Below, piece by piece: positions 24,961-35,410 of a stretch of DNA of 64,000 nucleotides. The translations under genes were made by a program, and so were the position numbers. Every line of letters starts with the position of its first letter. The stretch's first letter is position 1. Origin of the DNA: Prostheceraeus crozeri (Eukaryota; Platyhelminthes; Polycladida; Euryleptidae); the NCBI GenBank assembly GCA_907163375.1, contig CAJQUW010005337.1, forward strand, positions 27,366 to 91,365, given 5' to 3'. The notes beneath the pieces are model-generated. The model ran no database searches and had not been told where the DNA came from. It saw only the letters and a list, made by a program, of their open reading frames with translations.

Positions 24961-26550
24961 ACAATAAATTGACACTGTTTGTTTGTTTTCTTAGCATTTT
25001 TTTTTACTATCAGTATTACATATTATTACACATGTCATTACTGTATTGATTTTAGAATGTGGTTAGCGTTCAGGTAGAGGGGCCGAAACGCGACCAGGCG
25101 GGTACCTGCTGACGACTGGCTGTTATTCTATTTGTTTTAACGTTGTTTTTAATCGCTAACTGCCCTAGTCTGATGAATGGACTGTGTCAGTTACTGGTCT
25201 CCATGGGGTTGACATGGTGATTACTAAGTGTCTATTTATATATAAGTTCCTGATCAATCGAGCCTGAAACTTTGTCCAAGGAGATCACTTGTTAAGCGGC
25301 CTTGCACGATCTCGTACACTTAAGGGTGAAGTCCAGCCTGTATAGCGCTATGTTATGGACCCCCGGGAAGGTCCGCCGGCACGCAATCAGATCGGTCAAG
25401 TCTTTGTGCTTAAAGACCTTCATGCATTCATGCATTTGTCGAGGATCACAAGTCAAAGGACCATTAGGGGTAAGGTCCAGCCCCGCTTTAGAAGCGCTGA
25501 TTGGAAAATGGACTAGTGGGAAGGTCCTCCACACCGATCTCGTCAAGTTTGGCTCTAAAATGTAGTCCTAGGATAGTCAAAAGTTTGACGCGCCTCGAAC
25601 GTTTAATGTCTGCCGGTGGGAACGCACCACCTGTCCTCTTAAGGGCAAACCTTAAGTCTTATTAAATATAAGTTTATTAAAATTATGAAACATGTAGACG
25701 TCGTTATGGGAATGTCCCAGCTTGAAATGAAATACAATATGTGTTCACGAATTAGTGTTACTTTTCTTCGACACATTTTCGCATGCAAGATTGTGAGTTC
25801 TCTTTATCCGAAATTTCTATTTACGATATGCTACAACGTAGAGTAGGATTTAGAGCTTAGCAAACGCGTATTGATTTTCGTACATGGTAATTACTAAAGG
25901 TCACTGATTTTCCAATAAGTTTCAAATGACATTCAAGTCGCAGTTCTATGATTGTTGCCTCCAGATAGATAGTTACAATTGCACTGGAGACCTTGCACGA
26001 GTTGAGCAAATAACTGAGCTTTTCTCGAACATGCGCACACCCAGGTTGCATCACACATTATGGACTGTAATTCCCTCACCAGAAGTTTTTGACCCTGATG
26101 TCATCAGCTAAAATGAACTACTTTTTCAATAGTTCCACGAAGCGGTATCATGGAAACAGCTTCACACTAGGATGAAGCTTTGAAGTCATTACTCTCCGAC
26201 GAGAGGCCTAGACGGCACGGATATTGTCATACTTCACCGCAGTGTTGTGACGCATGTAGTCCGTGTGCCTATCCTGTCGACTTCTAAGAAACACTTCCGA
26301 GCCTCAGCTAAAAGATCGCTAGGTCAAGAACGTATCCCCGTTGTGATGAGGATCACATGAAGTGCATGTAAGTACATGAAGATCATGCTGGTGAGCCGAG
26401 CTGCCATCATTTCTGTATTATATATTTTTGCACTATATTCAAAAAGACGAACAAGATCTTACAGTTGTGCCAGCACTAACGGACACAAAAAATTAGAGCA
26501 AATTTTGGCGCTCGCAAAATATTCAACGTGTTTTCCAACATAGGAATAGA
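24961..26550. other. 3' flank of the Penelope-like element and unassigned sequence
   Basis: Includes a GC-richer stretch at 25070-25115 (GGCCGAAACGCG) that may be terminal sequence of the element, and the degenerate duplication at 25262-25565. The short frame 25926-26111 has no recognisable relatives. Nothing else is supported. Confidence 0.4.
25262..25565. repeat. degenerate direct duplication, ~145-bp period
   Basis: Blocks with AAGGGTGAAGTCCAGCC, AGCGCT, GGGAAGGTCC and GATCGGTCAAG near 25320-25410 recur as GGGGTAAGGTCCAGCC, AGCGCT, GGGAAGGTCC and GATCTCGTCAAG near 25465-25555. The order and spacing are conserved while the sequence has drifted. Confidence 0.65.
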
Positions 26551-26621
26551 ATATTATAAAATGAAAGAAATGACATTTAGACTTAATGGCTTAAATTCTC
26601 TGAAGCAGTAATAGAACTTAC

Positions 26622-26969
26622 CATTGTTCTTGTTGGCATTTGAAACAACTACACAGTTCTTCTCATTTGGTATAACTGGAAAGAGGTCATCATCATCAGA
26701 CAAGCGAACATCCCTTGCATTCTCCACTTTACGGCCATGATTACATCCATCAACGTCAGAAAAGCCGTTTCCAACCCAGAAGACTTTGGTTTCTCCGACA
26801 ACTGCAATCTGCCTTTTAAGTATAATTTCCTCTGGATTTTTATCCATCTTTGTCGATATGAGTTTTCTCAACTCTCCAACTGTTGGATGTTCCGATAATT
26901 TTCCAGTGATGTTAAAATTGTCTCCATTATTATAATCTCTACACAGGTTCCCAATACCAATAGTTGTTG
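26622..26969 (-). CDS. host exon encoding a 116-residue repeated domain (copy 1)
   Basis: This exon is flanked on the minus strand by an acceptor ending TATATTATTTGCAG and a donor GGTAAGT. It is exactly 348 nt, phase 1 at both ends, and open. Landmarks are CRDYNNGDNFNITGKLSE, HPTVGELRKLISTKMDK, VFWVGNGFSDVDG and LFPVIPNEKNC. It matches the exon at 11538-11885 without a gap. A symmetric phase-1 exon can be duplicated in tandem without breaking the frame, so the simplest model is one minus-strand gene with repeated domains, or two tandem paralogues. The 14.7 kb between them is filled with retroelement debris. The function is unknown. Confidence 0.7.
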
Positions 26970-27132
26970 CTGCAAATAATATAACTCAGTCATCTTCAAA
27001 GCTATCTCACCCTCAAAACTCCTGTGTGCCTGTACCGCACTTGTGACATGCATCTTAAGTACCGGCAATTTGTATACTGGCAGGTTGCCTGGCTCCAGGA
27101 GAATATCTGGGTGACTACATGGAAGGCATCTA

Positions 27133-27168
27133 CACTGTAAATTGTGAATACGAATATTACATACAAAC
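27133..27168. mobile_element. solo terminus of the CACTGTAAAT mariner-type MITE family
   Basis: The sequence begins after TA with CACTGTAAATTGTGAATACG and goes on to a TACATACAAAC motif. It matches the left end of the MITE at 39987 over about 36 bp. No partner end is seen nearby, so it is a fragment. Confidence 0.5.
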
Positions 27169-27258
27169 ATAAGTAGTGAAAAAGTGCGCGGTTATAGGAC
27201 AATAGGGGGTAGCTCTGTAAAATTTGCCTATGTTGCACTGGACAAGCATGGTTCGGAA

Positions 27259-27283
27259 CGGCTCGTTTTGCTTCGAAAATAAC
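27259..27283 (-). tRNA. possible 3' part of an interrupted tRNA-like gene
   Basis: Just outside the left end of the Maverick-like relic, the minus strand reads TTATTTTCGAAGCAAAACGA followed by GCCG. TTCGAAG fits a T-loop and CGAGCCG can pair with the TGGCTCG start of the tRNA-like half on the other side of the relic. The T-stem is poor. The call depends on the partner at 36443-36490. Confidence 0.35.
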
Positions 27284-27298
27284 TTACAAAAATTTCCG

Positions 27299-27545
27299 AG
27301 TCGAGGGGAGGGGTTATTTTTTCAGAAAAATGTTTTCCAAATGTTTGCCAGTGATTTCAAAATTTTCCACCTTGTGTGGTAAAATTACTTTTCGCCTGTT
27401 CGTGAAAAAAATTTCGCCTGTCCGGAAACCGCGGACGATGCTCATCGGACGACACTATCATCGGACTCACATGTTTTCCAAGTGTTTCCCAGAGTTTCAT
27501 GTGACCGATAATCCCGCACGATTCTCATTGGAAGATGCGCTTTTC
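27299..27545 (+). repeat. left terminal inverted repeat
   Basis: Shared blocks with the right end are AGAAAAATGTTTTCC, GTTTGCCA, AAAATTTTC, TTGTGTGG, then CATGTG, CACGATTCTCATTGGA. The left copy carries an additional ~85 bp (about 27390-27475) containing a partly repeated ATGTTTTCCAAGTGTTTCCC segment, which the right copy lacks. Confidence 0.8.
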
Positions 27546-28257
27546 CTTTTCTGAAGGGAATAGAAGAAGCGTTATATCTTCTTTTGTTTCATTCTTATAC
27601 CAGCTCCTCTGTCTGTTTTTCCAGTTAACTTATTTAGTTTAAAGTCAGAATTACGAGTATGGGGGGTGAAAAATTCTTTTTCATTAAATATATGAAATTC
27701 TTCATTTTTGATTGGAAAGAAGCTAGAATTTTTTCTGAATAAACGTTTTTTCACGCAATTTCAGATGGGAAATTACTTTCAATGAAATACGTTTTTGTGT
27801 CATCTCGTCTGCAATTGAACATTCGTTTTCAATGCTGTTGACAAGTTATTAATTATTCTAATTTCCCGATCATCTTTTCACTCTCGTTGCGGGCATGAAT
27901 TTGTCTCTGTAATTGCTTAACTTCTTTGAAGGTCACGCTGGGCCAGGGAAGCAGCAAAATGCCTGTGTGACATCGCGGTCAACGGATATCAGTGGTCTTA
28001 TGTCTATGTGCAAATATGTCTGTGTGTCAGTAGTTATGTCTGTGTGATAATAGTCACTTCTATGAATGCCGGCTCTATTTCTCCGTCTATCAGCGAGCAC
28101 CGGGTTACTTGCTGCCCAATTTGAACTCTACATTCGGATGCCATGCGGGAAATTGTGATTTAAGGTAACGTGAATCCAACTGTCAACGGTCTTCCACCAC
28201 ATCTACTTTTTCTTTTGCCGCCTTGGCGCCCGTTTGACCCCAATGAAGCAGCAGTAA

Positions 28258-28974
28258 TTGAAACAGTGCAGTATTCAACAGCTTTTTAATAATACGCCGT
28301 TTTCCTCGAGGAGGGACAGCTCCTCAGTTGCTACGCTAGGGACTTGTGAAGAAAACCTATCCGCGGGACGGGGTCGGGTAAACCAGCCAGCCAGCCGTTT
28401 TCCTCGTGCTTTTCTTCACCCTCCACAAACGCCGTTGGACTCAGCTTTTTCGTTATCAATTGACAATGGTGTGGCTGTGGTTGATGGAAGCCAGCTACAG
28501 TGAGCATTGCTGATAGCAGCAGTGAACAAGAAACGATTATACCTGATGATGATGACGAGTCATTGAGACCTAGTGGTAGTTGGGTGGTGATTCCGTTTAC
28601 ACCAGTGGGCGATTCATTTTGTTTCCTCTGCTGCTTCCGAGACTATTCTTCGCATCTCGGACTCCACAGAGAGTGTTGATATACCAGTGGGACTGGTGGA
28701 GAAGGAGGCATGGCAGGAACATCAAGTGGATTTGGATGCTGAGGAAGAGGAGGAGGAGGTTAGGCCAGCTAAAATACAGCGTCTAGAGTCCGGAGAAGAG
28801 GGGGAGGATGGCTGTTTTGATCCCGCAGTGATAGATTCTACTTCAAGGTGTGTGAAATACTGTATGTATACTGTGAAATACACTGTCGGTAGAAGTCGTC
28901 TCATTGAGCATGATCTCATGCATACAGATCCACATGTAAATTCGCGGATGAATATGACGCCTCATTCCGTTTGA
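28258..28974 (+). pseudogene. acidic, low-complexity leader region upstream of the polymerase fragment
   Basis: The broken frames 28258-28503 and 28687-28974 include a run of glutamates (EEEEEEVRPAKIQRLESGEE) and an upstream acidic stretch PDDDDES. They lie 50 bp before the polymerase-like frame and on the same strand. They may be the disordered leader of that protein or a separate small gene. No family is recognised. Confidence 0.35.
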
Positions 28975-29025
28975 TTAGATGCGCCTTACAGAGTCTTAGT
29001 AAAGGATCATGGCATTTACAATAGT

Positions 29026-30345
29026 TTGAGTTCACCACCAACTGAACATTCACAGTGGCTCCACTCACAGCGTACGTTACTAGAAACGGTATTTTCTGTA
29101 TTGGAATATAGGCACATAGTGAAGGCCAGATTGGTGCTTATGTGTAGGTACAGGCGAACGAATTTGGTTGGGGAGGATGAGGAGGAGACGCCAGTTGAAG
29201 ATAGGTACCTTCCATTGTCTTTTTGGTCCATAGCGCCATCTAATTCAACTTCATTTCTATCATGGCATGAGGAGCATATTCGGTCAATTTTGCTCAAGCT
29301 AGAAACATTGAATGGACGCGGCAGCGCTCTGGATCTTGATGGGGTCGTCTATTTACTTATTCGCACACTGCGAACACATTTGGCAGTGGAGACGGGTAGA
29401 GCGTTTATGAAATTAAGGCCCGAGTTAGCGCATGTGAAATGCCTCATCAATGTTAGCTCTAACAGCTCCTGCTTCAAATATGCAGTACTGGCTGCCTTGC
29501 ACCATAAAGGTGGATGGTGCTTTAAATTGGAAAACGAGTTAGATTTTTCCACATTGGGTAACTGCTCGGCAGTGGAGGTGTGTGACATACCACACTTTGA
29601 ACGACGTACTACGATCAAAGTGAATGTCCACTTATTTGACCGGAAACTACAAGGACCTATTCACTGCTCACGGGAAACAGATATGGGGCGTGTTGCAAAT
29701 GTATTGCGCTTTAACAACTCCAGCAAATGGTATTACTGTGCAATAATGAATCTGCATGCTCTGTACGGTCATAATCATACGTATAGTGTGTGTGACAGAT
29801 GTTGCCGCTCGTTTAGGGTCAAGGAGCATTTTGACATACATTACGCTTGGTGCTTGTGAGGAAAACCGCAGGTGGAGCTCATGCCGGAAAGACGGAACTA
29901 TAAATATGAAGTAACCGGCTGTGAATCGCGGTCACTACGCACTATTTATGCAGATATGTTTGACATTGCAGATATGCATATCATTGACATCACTCTCAAG
30001 GTGCATCATCCGGCCGCTGTGGCGTGCCGGCAAGTTTGGCATTCATTCTATAACAGTAGGAACAAGAATGAAGCTGTAGAATTATGGCAAGGCGGCAATT
30101 GTATGATAGACTTTTGCAGAGTTAAGATCAGTTGGCGAAGGAACACTATAGTGACCTCATAGAAATGACCCGGCAAAAGATACGGATGCGGCCAGAAGTT
30201 GAGATTTTATTAAGGACTAGCACGCACTGCGCCAAATGCAACCGTCTCTTTGCATGAATAGCCGCGTCCCGCTGAGTTCCTCATCATTGTCACTTAACAG
30301 GCGCATACCGCCAAGCGCTTTGCCCAGACTGTAATTTCATTTTTG
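29026..30345 (+). pseudogene. protein-primed DNA polymerase B, N-terminal region only (broken)
   Basis: The frame 29026-29859 shows the N-terminal region typical of invertebrate Maverick and adintovirus polymerases: GRGSALDLDGVVYLLI (about residues 98-113), CLINVSSNSSCFKYAVLAAL, then PHFERRTTIKVNVHLFD. A zinc-finger-like CDRCCRSF...H....C closes the frame. The next frame (29872-30162) has HHPAAVACRQVWH, and further frames to 30340 contain HCAKCNRLF and YRQALCPDCN, which belong to the later part of the same region. The exonuclease and polymerase palm motifs are not found. The trace ends directly at the dUTPase, so a large internal deletion is likely. At least three frame changes show it is inactive. 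Confidence 0.65.
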
Positions 30346-30346
30346 G

Positions 30347-30698
30347 TTGCTCCATCGGAGGATGACTGTTTCAGTAGTGTTTCATATGCTCCTCATATTT
30401 CCTCGCTCCGGTATATCTCTAAACCAAAAGCTATTGGTTGGTGCCGGTGTTATTGACGACGACTATACTGGAACGCTGGGCGTCTTGTTATTCAACTGTG
30501 CGTGGCAAGGAGACCTACATTGTCAACATTGATGACCGAATTGCCCACCTCATTTGTGAGCGCTACGAACATATGATTGTGGCAAAGAAGGTCATGATGA
30601 CTGTGTCAGTTGACGCTGAAACTGAGGAACTTGATGATATTGTAATAATGAGCCATGCGAAGCGTGGTGAAATGGGTTTTGGTTCAACTGAGGTGTAA
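30347..30698 (+). pseudogene. dUTPase (one frameshift)
   Basis: dUTPase hydrolyses dUTP to dUMP and keeps uracil out of DNA. Four of the five family motifs are visible: PRSGIS (motif 2) and GVIDDDYTGTLGVLLFN (motif 3) in frame 30347-30532, then DDRIAHLICER (motif 4, normally G-D-R-I-A-Q) and RGEMGFGSTEV (motif 5) in frame 30438-30698. The frame changes near 30500. Motif 1 is not evident because the N-terminus abuts the polymerase debris. A dUTPase next to a nucleoside kinase suggests a virus that managed its own nucleotide pool. Confidence 0.8.
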
Positions 30699-30783
30699 AT
30701 AATAGCTGTTTTTATATTTTTCCGGTTTATTAGCACCTGGAAAGCTAAGTTTCCGGGTGTTAGTTTTATGTGCCTATTTAAAA

Positions 30784-31017
30784 ATGAGTTTCTATCACGT
30801 ATTGCCCAGCAATGCAGCGCCGGAATCCCATCCAAACAATTGCGCCTCCTCCTACAGTACACCACTGAATCTGCCTTATCAGCTGTCTAGTGATTGGGAG
30901 GTGGCGGTAACGAATATAATCCACCAAAGGTGCATCTATACCTTCACGCCAGAAGATTCCATCACTGTGGTTGAGTCTCAGCCTCCTTCAGAAGTTCTAC
31001 TTGAAAGACTTTCGTAA
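30784..31017 (+). CDS. Maverick-type structural protein, N-terminal fragment
   Basis: The frame begins MSFYHVLPSNAAPESHPNNC and continues with LNLPYQLSSDWEVAVTNIIH. This is the N-terminal pattern of a protein found repeatedly in Mavericks and related elements (M-S-F-Y-x-x-L-P-S-N, P-x-N, then W-E-V-A-L). Its role is thought to be in the particle, but I cannot name it with certainty. It stops after 77 residues where relatives are several times longer, so it is truncated. The next gene is on the opposite strand and overlaps its end. Confidence 0.6.
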   Translation: MSFYHVLPSNAAPESHPNNCASSYSTPLNLPYQLSSDWEVAVTNIIHQRCIYTFTPEDSITVVESQPPSEVLLERLS

Positions 31018-31335
31018 CTATTTCCCCGTGAGCCACTCACCAGACTACCGACAGCGCTAGCAATCACGGGCAGTATAACGGAAATGAAGCCGCGCTTTTG
31101 TCTCAACAGACGTCGCTGACCGACCACACTCAAGCCCGGTTTCACTGGTGACTTTCTGGTGAGCAAACACCTTCCGCCTTGCCTGCGGCGAGAGCGTTTT
31201 ACGTTGGTGAAGCTGGCGCACTGATGACACGGCTGTTCGAATGAATACGTCTTTAGCACTGCCCACTGTTTCACGTTGCCCGCGGGTGTCATTCGGCGCA
31301 GTCGCTAAAGCTTTCAAAAAGGTCGCATCGCTCAC
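30978..31335 (-). pseudogene. small Maverick/adintovirus protein with hydrophobic C-terminus (frameshifted)
   Basis: Frame 31335-31057 gives FLKALATAPNDTRGQRETVG and LSPQARRKVFAHQK. Frame 31292-30978 gives QRRLLRQKRGFISVILPVIA followed by SAVGSLVSG. The order (helical N-terminus, L-S-P-x-x-[RK] segment, Q-K-x-G-F-[IL] and a hydrophobic tail) is that of a short conserved protein in many Mavericks, compared by some authors with adenovirus core or pX-like proteins. A frame change occurs around 31140. It overlaps the end of the convergent structural frame. Confidence 0.6.
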
Positions 31336-31942
31336 ACCACGACAGCGTTTTACACTCTTTTGGGCGTGGCATTGAGATCATCAAACATGATACATTGATG
31401 CTGGATAGCGTAAACTATTAGGCTGCCATTTCCAGGCAAGCACTATCCATAACACTACACTTCATACAAACACGAAAACCATCCCCATAACGAAACATAT
31501 AATCACACCCTCTGCATAAGGCTCAGCAACTATGCCCGGGGCGGGCTTAATATTTGTTACAGTACTTTGTTTGGTTCATACCAGTGAGTAAGCATTCCTC
31601 CGGTCCGTCACACAAAGTCGATGCAGTCAGCGAGAGCCTCAGCAAACGAGGCAGCCACTGATAATCTGCATAGCAACTGAGTAACAAGGAAATGAAGTCA
31701 TTCGTACTATTATAGTCTAAAAGACTGAATAGAATAGTTGGATAGGGCAGGGAAGACACTGACGTAAATATGAGAAAGTTTTGGAAATAGAGCCGGCTGC
31801 TGCTGTCGACGAGGTGGGCTAAGAGGCTGTGCAGTCTATGAAAAGGAAAATACCAGTACCGCAGACAATGTCGCCGAATGAGAGCCCGCCAAAGGTAACC
31901 ACATTGCTCCCATCCCTCATTACAACCACTGGGTTCGGCGCT
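31336..31942. other. unassigned interior of the relic
   Basis: Short minus frames only, for example 31547-31759 and a stretch reading VVVMRDGSNVVTFGGLSFGD near 31830-31900. No capsid, ATPase or protease motif is recognised here. Confidence 0.4.
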
Positions 31943-32401
31943 TCAGACACTGATCTGGATATGTATGTGTTTGATTTGACTTAACCGAAGGGAGCTACCG
32001 CGTGCATGAAATTCGGCTATACGACTGGCTATTTTCGTCATATGACGATCGTAAAAGTCTTGGGCAACCAGTTGGTGCACCACATCCCAGCCATAGGACC
32101 CATGATGATAGGTCTCCACGACCATCACCTCATCTCCACCTGTAAGCCGTTCGTAATCACATTAGGCAACCAAGCGCGCCTTGATGCGGTAACCAAGATA
32201 TTGAACACATCATTGATGGAAACGAGCGGAAGTCTTCCTGTTGATCTCGTCCATAATTGTTTGGAAATCAGGAAAATTGATAACATAGTTTACCACCACC
32301 GCACAGACAGCACTCTTGTGCGCAGTAAGCTGACATTGATTACTTTCATCAGTTGCACTAAACAGTACCTTTGGAGCTGACCGCCGCTTACTCATCATCA
32401 T
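31943..32401 (-). pseudogene. second polymerase-N-like segment, opposite strand
   Basis: One minus frame, interrupted by stops near 32209 and 32160, carries FPDFQTIMDEINRKTSARFH, then YRIKARLVA and YDRHMTKIASRIAEFHARGS followed by SLRLSQIKHIHIQI. It parallels the plus-strand frame at 29026, which has IVKARLVLMCRYRR and HEEHIRSILLKLETLNGRGS followed by ALDLDGVVYLLI. The two are therefore distant copies of one ~110-residue region. It may be a rearranged second copy or a different gene sharing this domain. Confidence 0.45.
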
Positions 32402-32479
32402 GGAAAATATACGTGTGTTCTAGAAAACATCACTCAGCATGATGTATTTATATTAGCGTAGTTGCAGGCGAGCGCGCAT

Positions 32480-32515
32480 GTATATATACGAGTATATATA
32501 TATTTATATATATAG
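32480..32515 (+). promoter_or_regulatory. TATA-rich putative promoter of the nucleoside kinase
   Basis: A run of alternating TA with TATTTATATATATA lies about 60 bp before the first ATG of the kinase, followed by GCAGTGCATCACCGCAG. Position and sequence fit a TATA box; simple-repeat origin is the alternative. Confidence 0.4.
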
Positions 32516-32567
32516 CAGTGCATCACCGCAGGACAGTCATTCACAGTGCACGTTCCCTCCTAACAAC

Positions 32568-33214
32568 ATGGCTCTTTTATCAATTAAATTGAAGGATACA
32601 TAGGTGCGGGAAAGACCACCCTGATTGCGCGTCTCCAGGCAGCTGCGGATACAAAGCCCGTGTTACAGACGCTAAATTTTAGCTTCGATCCTGTTCGTGA
32701 TTGGACTAATGTTCACGGCTCAGACATGCTCAGTTTGAACTATACTACCTCCCGTTGGGCATTCATATTCAATCTACATGTTTTGAATACACTACGACGC
32801 CTTGCAAAACAAAGTACTAACGCACGCGGCAACATCTACGAACAGTCTGTTGGAGCAACCCGGAAGATATTTGTGCAACGCTCGTATAAGTGGAGCTTTC
32901 TGACTGATGCCGAGCACGCCATCTTAAAGAAAATAGCGCCTTGTTGCACATTCTATCATCCGAATCCAGCTGATTATTACATCTATCTGAGAGCAGCAGC
33001 ACCACGCGCATGCCACAAGCGTGTCCTGCAGTGGAAGTCTGCACATGAGGTGCAATCAAATGAATTTACTTTAGAATGGATTGAGTCCTTACATGACCTA
33101 CATGAGACCTGGCTGGCCACCAATGACTTTTCTTGCATCATTGACGGAAACAAAGATCTGGACCACGTTGTGGAGACTGCAACAGACTTGATTGAAACCC
33201 TTGTTAATGAATAA
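32568..33214 (+). pseudogene. deoxynucleoside kinase (one frameshift near the start)
   Basis: Deoxynucleoside kinases phosphorylate deoxynucleosides for DNA synthesis. The main frame (open from about 32588) has EGYIGAGKTTLIARLQ (P-loop), then FDPVRDW, WAFIFNLHVLNTL and NIYEQSVGATRKIF, which matches the E-R-S helix region with Q for R. YIYLRAAAPRACHKRVLQW follows, corresponding to the arginine-rich lid, and a final L-x-x-L-H-x-x-x-E-T-W-L helix. Length is about 205 residues, as expected. The nearest ATG (32568) is in another frame, so one frameshift lies in the first few codons. This is the best preserved gene of the relic. Cellular capture is possible, but its position inside the inverted repeats argues that it belonged to the element. 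Confidence 0.75.
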
Positions 33215-33215
33215 A
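33210..33215 (+). terminator. polyadenylation signal overlapping the kinase stop codon
   Basis: AATAAA includes the TAA stop of the kinase frame. Such overlap is common in compact viral genomes. Confidence 0.5.
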
Positions 33216-33800
33216 AAGACTAGTGTGTTTGTGGCTCTAAAAGAAATATAACTCATTCTTTTGCATCTCCGCTACGACTTTTCAAGTTATAAAGTTGACC
33301 CCGGAAAGGGCATGCTTGGTTTGCTGGCGAAAAGCAAATTTTCTTCTAAGTTATTTAACATCATGAAGACCGGTACATAGTTTACGCACTCGAGAAATTT
33401 CCTAGGCTAGTTCCCGTGGAAAATGAATATACGGTCATGAAAGTTAACTATCATCCATGCGAAATAAAACTTTTTCACTGTCACCAACCAGTTTCGGTTT
33501 CCTAGTTAAACTAGAAAGAAAAATAACAAATTTTAATTATCATCCAAATACATTGCCAGAAATTATCATTCCTCTCTTATGTAGAACTCATGTTATATTT
33601 TGCAATGCTAAATGATAGCTCTATTGAATACCATTGAACATAGATATAGAAATCGTTTACCATTACCAGTAATGGCTAACGGGAGATAGTAATGGTAAAC
33701 GATGTCTAAATATACAGTAAACAACACAATTAAATTACTTTATGTTAGGCTAAACCTAAACAATGAAATAAAAAACCAACAATAAAGGTGAGTGGAATCT
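33216..33800. other. no gene seen
   Basis: AT-rich spacer between the kinase and the recombinase. It contains a small inverted motif around 33650-33700 (ATCGTTTACCATTAC and GTAATGGTAAACGAT). Confidence 0.5.
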
Positions 33801-33806
33801 GTCTGT

Positions 33807-35112
33807 TCAATTAAAGTAACAATTGTTGAATACACAATTACTGAACTGCAGATTAACGACTTTTTCCTTTGCAGAATTTTTCTTTTCGAAGTTGATAACT
33901 TCATTGAGAAGCCATTGGTCTGAGACTTCATCTCCAAAATTGTCGGAAATATCCAAGTTCTGATAACTCGAACTGGATGGTGCCAATCCAAGTTCCTTGC
34001 TTATATCAAGAGACATTTCTTCCTTTCTGGAATCTTTGATTCTCTTATAAATGCCCAAAGATGATGTTGATTGGTGACCGGACACCACCTTGATATCATT
34101 TTTATCATGATTTTCACCAAGTATTGCACAGGTGTCACCCTCAATGAATGGTTGGTATATGCATCAAATAATTGACAAAATTGACTGAAAAGCGTTGATG
34201 CCGATCTCTTTGTTGTCAAACCAACACACATCATCACTTCTATATGAGATTCTTGGCCGCAGCTACAAAAAGATATTTTTATCGTTAAGCTTACTTAAAT
34301 AAGCTTCTATTACATTCACAGGACATTTGGTGCTCCCTGTCTCATTCATATATGCGTCTATTATTTCCTCTTTCTGTATTATTTTCACGGCGACACTTCG
34401 TCAGTTCATCTTTTTTAAGTGAAGCAAATCTTTTGCCAGATTGATCTTTTTGTATGACAATATTGGATTTCTGCACACTGTCAAAATTTTCACACCCTCT
34501 CCTTGCAAAAAATATCCCAATTAATAAGAAAACCATCCATTGTAGTTGTTGAGGAACAAAACAGTCTAACGCTTCGGTAATTTTTTTCAGATCATCGATT
34601 GGTATTTCTTTGTAGTGTACAGTATTTCCAAATCCCTCCATTTTTACCTTCTTTAAAAGACATGAAAATATTTCAATTGATTTTGGAAATGTTCTTGAAT
34701 CGTTTACTGTATCGATCCTGCTTTCTCCATAAATTCTCTTAAAATAACGATTGAGACCCTGTCGTATGGTGAGATATGTATTTCTCTTGTAATATTCATC
34801 GCCTTTTCGTAATGAGGAAAAAAAAGTACATCATCTAACTCAGGTAGCCCAAGTTCTTCCAAAGTAAGTGATGGACTTTGCAACCCCAGATATTCACGTA
34901 AAGCATTTACAGCAGAATTCTCGGCATATACGGTTTTCTTTGAAACTTTTATTGACAATAAATCTCCTTTTTGAGTATTTGTGTCCACCAGGAACCGATG
35001 TTTGTTTGCCATCATGAAAAGAAGTTTTGCAAATATCAACTGTGAAGGTATTAACTTTTCTATGGCAGCTATCCAGAATCAAATTTGAAAATCCAAAAAC
35101 AATCATTTCCAT
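33807..35112 (-). pseudogene. Crypton-type tyrosine recombinase (several frameshifts)
   Basis: The pieces run N to C on the minus strand. Frame 35039-34704 gives a helical N-terminal region. Frame 34641-34342 gives PQQLQWMVFLLIGIFFARRG followed by CENFDSV, the segment holding the first catalytic arginine. Frame 34237-34001 has TNHSLRVTPVQYL with the H-x-x-R box. Frame 34088-33807 has SGHQSTSSLGIYKRI with the second histidine and the tyrosine nucleophile. All four catalytic positions are recognisable, but at least three frame changes make it inactive. The style (R-R-G-x-E-N and G-H-x-S) is that of Crypton and related YR proteins of invertebrates. It lies inside the relic and may have been its integrase. 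Confidence 0.65.
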
Positions 35113-35410
35113 GTTAGGGCATATTTTTCTAGCTGGATATCAGGGCCTTTTAGGCAGATCCAAATAATAGTCCATAGATGACTTTGTGGTGTTAATGCAT
35201 AGAAATAAACAGTGAAGTCACTTTCTATTGAGCTTTCAATAATAGCCATATATCTATTCGATTCATACTCCATTTCAAAGATATCATACTCGGCTGCGCT
35301 TCGTGCTATATTTTGAGATGTCGTATGAATCTCACAGCTATATGGCTATAATATGAAATGTTTTGCCCGTTAGTAGACATGATGGGGCCGTGATTGTTCC
35401 GCCCGTTCAA

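Noticed and set aside
25070..25180. Hammerhead ribozyme in the 3' flank of the Penelope-like element
   Set aside because: GGCCGAAACGCG and two CTGANGA words are present, but not in the required order and spacing, and the core next to GAAAC does not match.
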